From NCBI GenBank assembly GCA_001796415.1, contig MGML01000031.1, forward strand, positions 1-6,370: a stretch of 6,370 bases of DNA, written 5' to 3'. Source of the stretch: Chloroflexi bacterium RBG_13_46_14 (GTDB lineage: Bacteria > Chloroflexota > Dehalococcoidia > Dehalococcoidales > UBA2162). Numbering within the stretch: position 1 is the first letter of the stretch; each line of letters opens with the position of its first letter. The notes under the pieces were generated by a model, which saw nothing but the letters and a program-made list of their open reading frames with translations, did not search any database and was not told the origin of the DNA. Of this stretch, positions 1 to 5,769 are shown piece by piece. The translations under genes were made by a program, and so were the position numbers.

Positions 1-325
1 GTTTTCCTTCACTTATTCCCAGTGACATCTTGAAAGCATTTGCAGTCCCCGCATTCACGACTCCGAGGACGGTGTTTTCCGAATTTCCAGAAAACAGGAT
101 ACCGTTCGCTACCTCGTTGATAGTACCGTCCCCGCCAACTGCCAACAGACAGCGATACCCATTTTCAATGGATTGTCGTGCTATATCGGTTGCATGTCCC
201 GGATACTGAGTGAATTCAACATCGAACTCAAGTCCCGCCTGCTGTATTTTGCCACGAATGCTGCCCCACTCTTTCGTTGCCGAATGGCTTCCCGCGGCAG
301 GATTGACGATAACTTTGGTATCCAT
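1..325 (-). CDS. Diacylglycerol kinase / YegS-type lipid kinase, N-terminal part (cut by the window edge)
   Basis: I translated the minus strand from the ATG at 323-325. The first 108 residues are present and the rest lies outside the window. The protein opens with a beta strand and glycine turn (KVIVNPAAGS, residues 4-13). It then carries the nucleotide-binding signature GGDGTINEVANG at 64-75, typical of the diacylglycerol kinase catalytic domain. These enzymes phosphorylate diacylglycerol or related lipids with ATP at the membrane surface. A second conserved loop is at 91-98 (NAGTANAF), where many relatives have P-x-GTGNDF; the proline is replaced by Asn. The ATG is the first start after an in-frame TGA, and no strong ribosome site precedes it. 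The gene is divergent from a PAP2-type phosphatase, which would run the opposite lipid reaction. The family is clear; the exact lipid substrate is not. Confidence 0.88.
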   Translation of the reverse strand, partial: MDTKVIVNPAAGSHSATKEWGSIRGKIQQAGLEFDVEFTQYPGHATDIARQSIENGYRCLLAVGGDGTINEVANGILFSGNSENTVLGVVNAGTANAFKMSLGISEGK

Positions 326-547
326 TTCCGTATACTTTCGCTCCGAAAAGGGGTTATTTACGTATATCGATAATCAACCTTCCATATAACGAGTGGTTTT
401 TTATTCTATTGAATCTATCCTGAATAATCAAGGTACCAAAGGAGTTGTGGGAAGTGATTAACTCCACGCAAAGGTATTAGTAACGGAGGTAATGCCTGAA
501 ACTATGAATATTTCCATAAATAGGTTAAAATAGGTAAGTAAAATAGT

Positions 548-1183
548 ATGATTGATTCCAACACCTTTGACCATGAGCCCCTCGATAAGCCTTCGGGGAA
601 GCGGCAGCGGATTGCGAATCTCACTTCAAAAGTTCTGAATCCTTTCCTGCTGTGTCTTGCCCTCATTGTGCTGTTCTCCTTCAAGTCGGCAGCCAGCACA
701 TCGGAGGCAATAAAATGGGCTTTAATATCGACGGGACTCGGTATATTACCGGTGTTCCTGGTAATCATATACCTGCTCAGGCAGGGAAAACTCGATGACT
801 TCTTTATTGCAGCCCGGGAACAGAGAACCAGGGTCTATGTCATTGGGTGTTTAAGTGCTGCCGCAGGCTGCATCACGCTTGCGGTACTCGGAGCACCTGA
901 TATACTGGTAGCAGGATTCATTACAGGTGTATCAACCGCGTTTATATTTGCATTTATCAACCTCTGGTGGAAAATCAGCCTTCATACCGCTATAGTTGCA
1001 GCCTCGGCTACTATACTGGTCATGATGTACGGCTGGGTCGCCGCTGGAACAGTCGCTCTTGTTCCTTTGACCGCATGGTCGAGAATCGAGCTTGAATGCC
1101 ATTCATTGACGCAGACAGTCAGTGGCGCTCTTCTCGCTACACTTCTCGTGTTCGTGCTTTTTCAACCGCTGGCGATGGTCTAG
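548..1183 (+). CDS. PAP2-superfamily integral membrane phosphatase
   Basis: This is a 211-residue membrane protein with about six hydrophobic segments, near residues 31-49, 57-77, 96-116, 118-140, 148-174 and 190-208. A basic, soluble N-terminus of about 28 residues precedes them. The PAP2 (type 2 phosphatidic acid phosphatase) signature is recognisable but diverged. K81 through R90-E-Q-R93 stands for the first motif and S144-L-H146 for the PSGH motif. S178-R179 followed five residues later by H185 matches SR-x5-H; the usual Asp four residues after that His is Gln189. H185 would be the phosphohistidine nucleophile. Likely substrates are phosphatidic acid or polyprenyl pyrophosphate; the sequence does not decide. 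The ATG at 548 follows an in-frame TAA, with only a weak AGG 13 bases upstream. The gene is divergent from the lipid kinase and convergent with the acyl-CoA synthetase, 36 bp away. Confidence 0.78.
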   Translation: MIDSNTFDHEPLDKPSGKRQRIANLTSKVLNPFLLCLALIVLFSFKSAASTSEAIKWALISTGLGILPVFLVIIYLLRQGKLDDFFIAAREQRTRVYVIGCLSAAAGCITLAVLGAPDILVAGFITGVSTAFIFAFINLWWKISLHTAIVAASATILVMMYGWVAAGTVALVPLTAWSRIELECHSLTQTVSGALLATLLVFVLFQPLAMV

Positions 1184-1219
1184 GTTACCAACTCACATCG
1201 AGTAGATTCCAAGGGTCTC

Positions 1220-2827
1220 TTATACTTTCCTGTCCGAGCCTTCCCAGTATTTATCTCTCAACTCTCTCTTAAGAATCTTTCCCGAAGGATTTTTCGGAAT
1301 AACATCAACGAACTCGACCGATTTCGGAGCCTTGTACCTGGCGAGTTTATCCTTACAGAAATTGATAATTTCCTGTTCAGTAACGGTTGCGCCTTCATTC
1401 AGGCTTACCACCGCGTGAACCTTTTCAACCCAGTAGGAGTCCGGTATACCAATCACTGCCGCTTCTCTGACCGCAGGATGGCCGTAGAGGACTTCTTCCA
1501 CCTCTCTTGGGTAAATATTCTCTCCACCCGACACAATCATATCCTTACGCCTGTCAACGATGTAGATATAACCCCGGTTATCATAGTTGCCGACATCGCC
1601 GGTATAGACCCAGCCATCAACGAGTATCTCATTGGTATCATCAGGCCTATTCCAGTACTCCACCATCAGGTGTTTACTCTGGACGATTATCTCCCCCATT
1701 TCTCCCGGAGGAACATCGTTATTATCCTGGTCGACTATCCTGACATGTACCCCATAACTGGGCCGTCCTGCCGAAGCCAGTATCATCTGCTCTTCGGGAG
1801 ACTTATCCACAACTTCGCCGTCTTCCCTTGTAAGGTCCGATATTTCCGGTCCGGTTTCTGTCTGCCCATATCCCTGGGCGAATATCGGACCCCATGTCTC
1901 GATACCTTTTTTCAGTACTTCGACCGGCATAGGCGAAGCCGCATACCACATTCTTCTCAGGCTGCTTATATCGTATTTTTCCTTATCAGGCACGGCAAGC
2001 ATCGCAACAAGGTGAGTAGCCACGATGTCTATATCCGTAGCCTTCTCATCCTGAATTGCCTGGAGAGTCGCCGCCGGATCGAACGACCTCTGGTGCATTA
2101 TCACGTTACTGCCGGCAATATAAAGAAACGCCCGGAAGTGGTGTATCCCTCCGATATGAAACATGGGCATTATCTGGATATGCTTATCACCGGGCTGCAA
2201 GCCCATTTCCATCACCAGGTTTTTGGTGTTATCCATAAACCGGCTTTGCGTATACAGCGCCCCGCGGGGTAATCCGGTCGTACCGCTTGTATAGACGATA
2301 GCAAGAGGATCGTCCTCATCTACCTGTATATCCGGCTCTTCACCAGACTCATTTTCTAGCAGCTCATCGATATTCGCCATATCCCCGGCCGTTCCCTCGA
2401 TCGATATGAAATTCTTTACTTTGTTTATTTTTCCTTTAAGCGATTTAATAGTATCAATGAACTCCGGACCTACCAGAAGAGTATTAGCTTCCGAGTAATT
2501 TATCAGGTATTCAAGCTCGCTTGCCTGCAGCCGGAAGTTAAACGGCGAAGCAACATACCCACCTTTCCAGGCAGCCCCGAAGAAATCGGCATACTCAAGA
2601 CAGTTGAATGATAGAATACCTATTACATCACCTCGCTTGACTCCCATTTTCCGAAGTGAGTTTATCAGGCTGTTCACTCTTGTATTGTATTCGGAGAAAG
2701 TGATGCGCCTGGATTTATATATAAAAGCCTCACTATCCGGGTGAAGCAACGCATTCCTGTATATAACGTCAGCATAAGTGCCTATGGTATAGCGACAAAG
2801 CTCTTTAAGAATATACTTATCTGTCAT
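1220..2827 (-). CDS. AMP-forming acyl-CoA synthetase (fatty-acid / carboxylate-CoA ligase)
   Basis: At 535 residues this is full length for the ANL superfamily of adenylate-forming enzymes, which make acyl-CoA from a carboxylic acid, ATP and CoA through an acyl-AMP intermediate. All core motifs are visible: the phosphate loop YTSGTTGLPRGA (179-190), YGQTETGP (320-327), YTGD (408-411), the hinge DRRKDMIVSGGENIYP (425-440), and the C-terminal NPSGKILKREL (513-523) with K517 as the likely adenylation lysine. The phosphate loop has Arg188 where Lys is most common. There is no signal peptide or membrane segment, so it should be cytosolic. The ATG at 2825-2827 is preceded by AGGAG with 7-base spacing. 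Chain length of the substrate cannot be read from the sequence; the overall type fits medium- or long-chain fatty-acid ligases. It is transcribed alone, since its downstream neighbour is convergent. Confidence 0.93.
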   Translation of the reverse strand: MTDKYILKELCRYTIGTYADVIYRNALLHPDSEAFIYKSRRITFSEYNTRVNSLINSLRKMGVKRGDVIGILSFNCLEYADFFGAAWKGGYVASPFNFRLQASELEYLINYSEANTLLVGPEFIDTIKSLKGKINKVKNFISIEGTAGDMANIDELLENESGEEPDIQVDEDDPLAIVYTSGTTGLPRGALYTQSRFMDNTKNLVMEMGLQPGDKHIQIMPMFHIGGIHHFRAFLYIAGSNVIMHQRSFDPAATLQAIQDEKATDIDIVATHLVAMLAVPDKEKYDISSLRRMWYAASPMPVEVLKKGIETWGPIFAQGYGQTETGPEISDLTREDGEVVDKSPEEQMILASAGRPSYGVHVRIVDQDNNDVPPGEMGEIIVQSKHLMVEYWNRPDDTNEILVDGWVYTGDVGNYDNRGYIYIVDRRKDMIVSGGENIYPREVEEVLYGHPAVREAAVIGIPDSYWVEKVHAVVSLNEGATVTEQEIINFCKDKLARYKAPKSVEFVDVIPKNPSGKILKRELRDKYWEGSDRKV

Positions 2828-2861
2828 GATACTACTCCTTATGTTAAATATTCTCCTGATA

Positions 2862-2890
2862 TTGACAGATTACTGCCACCGTAGTATATC
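2862..2890 (+). promoter_or_regulatory. Sigma70-type promoter for the 120-residue papain-like protein
   Basis: TTGACA at 2862-2867 is a perfect -35 box, followed after 17 bases by TATATC at 2885-2890. Transcription would start near 2897, giving a leader of about 60 bases before the ATG at 2956. A second possible -10, TACAAT at 2918-2923, has no convincing -35 box. Confidence 0.6.
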
Positions 2891-2912
2891 TTGAAACATT
2901 CGTGAGATTCAA
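2883..2912 (-). promoter_or_regulatory. Sigma70-type promoter for the acyl-CoA synthetase
   Basis: On the minus strand TTGAAT (complement of 2907-2912) is followed after 18 bases by TATACT (complement of 2883-2888). The leader would be about 50 bases. The -10 box overlaps the -10 box of the divergent plus-strand promoter, so the two are probably mutually exclusive. Confidence 0.5.
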
Positions 2913-2955
2913 CGGTGTACAATAAGTAATATATCACCATACGGGAGGTGAAAAT

Positions 2956-3318
2956 ATGCTTACGGGATTCAAGACCTACCTGAAAGTAGCCTGGGCATGT
3001 AAAACCCCGCTCGTGCTAATCCTTGATAAAGAATACACCCCTATTTCAACAAATGTATTAAACGAAATAGCTGTCGGAATCAGTGATAAATTCGAGTATA
3101 TCAAAAACATCGCCGATTGTGATGACGCCGCGTTGCTATTCAAAGCAGGCGCCAGTGAACGGAAAGAAAACAGTGTCGGCCTGATTTTCGGTAAAACACC
3201 GAACGGCCTGCATGCCTGGAACCTGGCTGTGTGTCCTGAGGGAATTACAGAAGTGGAACCACAGAATGCCAGGATGGGTAAAAGAAAAGGCTATCGCCCG
3301 ATAATGGTGATCATATAA
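2956..3318 (+). CDS. Stand-alone papain-like domain protein resembling the MOA lectin C-terminal domain
   Basis: This is a 120-residue protein with no signal peptide or clear membrane helix. Three conserved-looking blocks stand out: DCDDAALLFKAG (54-65), GLHAWNLAV (84-92) and EVEPQN (99-104). A cysteine at the start of a helix, a later histidine at the start of a strand, and then an acidic residue is the order of a papain-like active site. Here they would be C55, H86 and E101. From memory, the same blocks occur in the C-terminal cysteine-protease domain of Marasmius oreades agglutinin (MOA) and its bacterial relatives. No lectin (beta-trefoil) domain is present, so it is the catalytic-type domain alone. 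The start is well supported: GGAGG at 2944-2948 lies 7 bases before the ATG. It is divergent from the acyl-CoA synthetase and ends 3 bp from the convergent PlsY-like gene. Family placement is likely; peptidase activity is inference. Confidence 0.7.
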   Translation: MLTGFKTYLKVAWACKTPLVLILDKEYTPISTNVLNEIAVGISDKFEYIKNIADCDDAALLFKAGASERKENSVGLIFGKTPNGLHAWNLAVCPEGITEVEPQNARMGKRKGYRPIMVII

Positions 3319-3321
3319 ATT

Positions 3322-3948
3322 TTAGAACCTGTCTTTCAAACCTTTACGGATAAAGACCCTCTTCCAGTTACCACCGGTGGAACGCATCTCGAGTAACCTT
3401 GGCATATATCGAATAAGTACCATCAGTAAAAGAATGACCGAAAATAGTACCCATTTTCCCGATTCGTATCCCAGCCAGGCCACGAACGGTACGCATAACA
3501 AAGCAAGACTATAACTGAATGTAGGATAACGGGTAAGCAATAAAGCCAGGATGAATATACCGACCGCTAGAGGAATTGCTTTCGGCATTAAAAGGGCGAG
3601 AATACCTACCACCGTGGCACCACCCTTTCCCCCTCTGAATTTTAAAAATACCGGGAACATATGCCCTATGACAGACACTCCGGCTGCTACAAGCTGTATA
3701 TTTTCCGGCGTATCGAGCCACCTGGCCACCAGTATCGCCAGCGCGCCCTTAGCCATATCCAGTAACAAAACCAGCAATCCCCAGCCAAATCCTACACGGT
3801 AAATGGTATTCATCGCTCCCATGTTCCGCGTACCGACTTCCCGTATATCCTCGCCTTTAATCTTGCGGGTAATTATGTAGGCAAAAGGCAGAGAACCCAG
3901 GAGATAAGCGCATACTATTGCAATAATCGAACTGACGACTTCATTCAT
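3322..3948 (-). CDS. plsY: PlsY-like glycerol-3-phosphate acyltransferase with altered motifs
   Basis: PlsY transfers an acyl group from acyl-phosphate to glycerol-3-phosphate, the first step of phospholipid synthesis in many bacteria, and sits in the membrane. This 208-residue protein has the family length and pattern: hydrophobic segments near 5-26, 54-76, 86-102, 112-138, 143-160 and 166-180, the early GSLPFAY (18-24), and the phosphate-loop-like motif KFRGGKGGAT (103-112). Motif 1, usually GSGNPGATN, reads GTRNMGAMN (39-47). Motif 3, usually with a conserved His and Asn (RHxxNI-xRL), reads RYMPRLLE (180-187) and lacks both. It is clearly a member of the PlsY family, but activity on the usual substrates is uncertain. 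The ATG at 3946-3948 is the first after an in-frame stop, with only GAG close by. It begins 26 bases after the VOC gene and is probably cotranscribed with it. Confidence 0.85.
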   Translation of the reverse strand: MNEVVSSIIAIVCAYLLGSLPFAYIITRKIKGEDIREVGTRNMGAMNTIYRVGFGWGLLVLLLDMAKGALAILVARWLDTPENIQLVAAGVSVIGHMFPVFLKFRGGKGGATVVGILALLMPKAIPLAVGIFILALLLTRYPTFSYSLALLCVPFVAWLGYESGKWVLFSVILLLMVLIRYMPRLLEMRSTGGNWKRVFIRKGLKDRF

Positions 3949-3974
3949 ATCTCATACTTACCGTACGGACTTTC

Positions 3975-4343
3975 TTACAGTGTACCTTCCTGCAATTCTA
4001 TCTTTACGTTCTCAGGAGCGGTAAGGAACGACATTTTGAAGGTTGGACTGACTTCCCTGTAGTCTTGTGTAAAGGTGACTCCCTGAGCTTTCAACTCTTC
4101 TATCGCGGTTTTCAGGTCATCAGTCTGGATTCCGAAATGGTCGAGTCCGTTCTGGACTGTTCCTTCCTCGGCAGGGGCAATCAGTATGGAAGTCCCATCC
4201 AGGTTAAGGCTAATCATCGCTCTTCCTGGGCCGAATTCCATCTTGTTGACTACCTTCGCTCCGAACATCTTTTCATAAAACTCAGCTGTCCTTATGGTAT
4301 CTGTACTCCTTAGGTGTACATGATCGAACCAGTATTTTGGCAT
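3975..4343 (-). CDS. VOC-family (glyoxalase / bleomycin-resistance fold) protein
   Basis: This is a 122-residue protein made of two beta-alpha-beta-beta-beta halves of the vicinal oxygen chelate fold. The first half opens FDHVHLRSTD (6-15) and continues with EFYEKMFGAKVV (21-32). The second opens GLDHFGIQTDDL (67-78) and ends KIELQE (114-119). H8, H69 and E116 are at the usual metal-ligand positions of the fold. Members include glyoxalase I, methylmalonyl-CoA epimerase, dioxygenases and antibiotic-binding proteins; nothing here picks one. A GTG three codons upstream also opens the frame, but AGGAGG at 4352-4357 overlaps that GTG and lies 8 bases before the ATG at 4341-4343, so the ATG is chosen. 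It has its own promoter and is followed 26 bases later by the PlsY-like gene. Confidence 0.85.
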   Translation of the reverse strand: MPKYWFDHVHLRSTDTIRTAEFYEKMFGAKVVNKMEFGPGRAMISLNLDGTSILIAPAEEGTVQNGLDHFGIQTDDLKTAIEELKAQGVTFTQDYREVSPTFKMSFLTAPENVKIELQEGTL

Positions 4344-4351
4344 GCGTGCCA

Positions 4352-4357
4352 CCTCCT
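4352..4357 (-). promoter_or_regulatory. Ribosome binding site that fixes the VOC gene start
   Basis: The minus strand reads AGGAGG here, a perfect anti-16S match, 8 bases before the ATG at 4341-4343. Because it overlaps the upstream GTG at 4350-4352, that GTG is unlikely to be used. Confidence 0.8.
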
Positions 4358-4383
4358 GCCCTAATCATTATTTGTTGCCCCAT

Positions 4384-4411
4384 AATATAGCCGGATAATA
4401 AACGATGTCAA
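4384..4411 (-). promoter_or_regulatory. Sigma70-type promoter for the VOC and PlsY-like genes
   Basis: On the minus strand TTGACA (complement of 4406-4411) is followed after 16 bases by TATATT (complement of 4384-4389). Transcription would start near 4377, giving a leader of about 34 bases. This is one of the best -35/-10 pairs in the window and it separates the VOC gene from the cyclophilin upstream. Confidence 0.6.
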
Positions 4412-4460
4412 TAAATACTACATGGAATTGCCGTTTTCCGATTTTATTTAGTTTGGGTGA

Positions 4461-4931
4461 TTATGCTTCTTCTATAGTCACCTTAATCATGACGTCGCCG
4501 TTCCTTATCTGTTTCAGAACATCCATGCCTTTGATAAGCTGACCAAAGACGGAATGACGGTTATTCAAGTGGGGTTGTGGACCATAAGTGATGAAGAATT
4601 GCGAGCCGTTGGTATTCGGACCGGCATTTGCCATTGAAAGTGCCCCGGTTCCGTGCTTGTGACCGGTGAATTCATCTTCGAAGGTATAACCGGGTCCACC
4701 GGCGCCGGTACCTGTAGGATCACCGCCCTGCGCCATGAAATCCGGGATGATACGGTGAAACGTTACTCCGTCATAGTAACCTTCCCTGGCCAGGAAAACG
4801 AAGTTATTCACTGTTTTCGGAACATCTTTGGCAAACAGGTCAAGTATGATATTCCCTTTCTTCGTCTCGATGGTTGCGGTATATTCCTTGGTGGTATCGA
4901 TCATCATCTCGGGTGGTTCTGAATATTTCAT
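4461..4931 (-). CDS. Cyclophilin-type peptidyl-prolyl cis-trans isomerase
   Basis: Cyclophilins speed cis-trans isomerisation of proline peptide bonds and assist folding. From the chosen start the protein has 156 residues and no signal peptide, so it should be cytosolic. The signature is complete: [14 protein letters not shown] (58-71), with R60 as the catalytic arginine, then [14 protein letters not shown] (101-114) and [10 protein letters not shown] (121-130). His121 replaces the tryptophan that binds cyclosporin in eukaryotic cyclophilin A, as is usual in bacteria. The open frame extends upstream to an ATG at 4986-4988, adding 19 residues rich in Lys, Arg, Cys and Gly. That ATG has no ribosome site and its extension looks unlike the family. 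The ATG at 4929-4931 has GGA at a usable distance and gives MKYSEPP, a start I recall from related proteins. It follows the deacetylase gene and is likely cotranscribed with it. Confidence 0.92.
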   Translation of the reverse strand: MKYSEPPEMMIDTTKEYTATIETKKGNIILDLFAKDVPKTVNNFVFLAREGYYDGVTFHRIIPDFMAQGGDPTGTGAGGPGYTFEDEFTGHKHGTGALSMANAGPNTNGSQFFITYGPQPHLNNRHSVFGQLIKGMDVLKQIRNGDVMIKVTIEEA

Positions 4932-4991
4932 ACATCGTTTTCCGGTGCACTTATTCCGGTAAAAACCGTATACACCTGTTCCTTTCATTTA

Positions 4992-5702
4992 CTATATGGA
5001 ATAAGAAAAGGGTTCCCACCTGATCACTTCGCGATGGAACCCTTCCGCATAGTCGAATCCTAGATCCCGTGCATTCATCCTGGCCATGTTTCTCAGCATC
5101 TCACCGAAATCCGGTCTGTCCCCCACCTGGCTAAGATGACATTTTACAGCGGATACCTTGACATCTATGGTATCAGTTATATCCTCGAAGAAGTTATTCT
5201 GCATTCTTCCGCTGAAAAGCATTTCCCTGACGCGGTGAGGTTTAAGTCCTTCATCCAGTAATTCGGGAAAAGCATAGGCGCTTCCGGCAGCAGGATACAC
5301 CGCTTCAACGGTCGCGTATCCTGCTATCCTGTGATCCCTGTGATCCATGTATCTGCCGTGAGGATCGACAGTCACAACGATGTCAGGTTTGAAAATCCTT
5401 ATCTGGCGAACGATATCTCGTCTCAACTCGGCAGTATTTTCCAGTCCCTGGTCGGGATACCTCAGAAATATGACTTCCTTTACTCCAAGCATCCCGGCAG
5501 CGGCCAGTTGTTCTTTTTCTCTTGTTGCGGCTAATTCTTCAGGGCTTATTGCCGGATCGTTGGTGCCTTTATCGCCGTTGCTTATGACAACGTAGACAAC
5601 GTTTTTCCCTTCACGAGTCCATTTGGCTATCGAACCGGCAAAACGAGTTTCTGCATCATCCGGATGAGGAGTGGTTACCAGCACATGAGCCTGTTCAGTC
5701 AT
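4992..5702 (-). CDS. PIG-L / LmbE family zinc-dependent deacetylase
   Basis: This family removes acetyl groups from N-acetyl-sugars in glycolipids and small thiols (PIG-L, MshB, BshB types). The 236-residue protein is full length. The motif PHPDDAE (12-18) supplies H13 and D16 as zinc ligands and D15 as the general base. HRDH (121-124) gives the third ligand, and EGFHR (220-224) lies at the usual C-terminal active-site position. The loop after the first motif reads TRFAGSIAKW, where a glycine pair is more usual. No signal peptide is seen. The ATG at 5700-5702 begins 11 residues before the metal motif, as expected, but nothing resembling a ribosome site precedes it, and a -10-like box lies only 11 bases upstream. 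The cyclophilin gene follows. The substrate is not evident; mycothiol and bacillithiol pathway partners are not in the window. Confidence 0.9.
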   Translation of the reverse strand: MTEQAHVLVTTPHPDDAETRFAGSIAKWTREGKNVVYVVISNGDKGTNDPAISPEELAATREKEQLAAAGMLGVKEVIFLRYPDQGLENTAELRRDIVRQIRIFKPDIVVTVDPHGRYMDHRDHRIAGYATVEAVYPAAGSAYAFPELLDEGLKPHRVREMLFSGRMQNNFFEDITDTIDVKVSAVKCHLSQVGDRPDFGEMLRNMARMNARDLGFDYAEGFHREVIRWEPFSYSI

Positions 5703-5713
5703 ATTAATTAGTT

Positions 5714-5743
5714 ATTCTATAATAACGGGGTTTACCAATACAA
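5714..5743 (-). promoter_or_regulatory. Possible promoter giving a very short leader for the deacetylase gene
   Basis: On the minus strand TTGTAT (complement of 5738-5743) is followed after 18 bases by TAGAAT (complement of 5714-5719). The predicted start of transcription is about 5 bases before the ATG at 5702, in line with the absence of a ribosome site. The -35 match is only moderate. Confidence 0.4.
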
Positions 5744-5761
5744 ACCGGATATTTATCCGGT
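5744..5761 (-). repeat. Perfect inverted repeat just after the stop of the small protein gene; possible weak terminator
   Basis: ACCGGATATTTATCCGGT is a perfect inverted repeat with 8-base arms around TT. It could form a hairpin with a 6-bp GC-rich stem and a six-base loop. On the minus strand it begins 8 bases after the stop codon of the gene at 5770-6195. The following bases (TTGTATTGG) are not a clean U-run, so a classical terminator is only possible; an RNA-end stabiliser or a protein site is equally open. Confidence 0.5.
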
Positions 5762-5769
5762 GTTACCGG

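Noticed and set aside
173..373. Open frame of 66 codons on the plus strand
   Set aside because: It overlaps the lipid kinase, whose GGDGT signature is read from the opposite strand.
409..439. TTGAAT as a -35 box for the PAP2 gene
   Set aside because: No acceptable -10 box lies 16-18 bases downstream; the nearest candidate is TACCAA at 19 bases.
1415..2272. Open frame of 285 codons on the plus strand
   Set aside because: It lies wholly opposite the acyl-CoA synthetase, whose motifs are complete. Its translation has no family resemblance and it has no ribosome site.
4344..4352. GTG start for the VOC protein three codons upstream of the ATG
   Set aside because: The perfect AGGAGG overlaps this GTG and is ideally placed for the ATG instead.
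4435..4463. Terminator after the cyclophilin gene
   Set aside because: There are T-rich bases, but no self-complementary stem could be found next to them.
4932..4988. Upstream ATG extending the cyclophilin by 19 residues
   Set aside because: There is no ribosome site, and the extension is a Cys/Lys/Arg-rich stretch unlike a signal peptide or the family N-terminus. It cannot be fully excluded, since it starts 3 bases after the deacetylase stop and could be translationally coupled.
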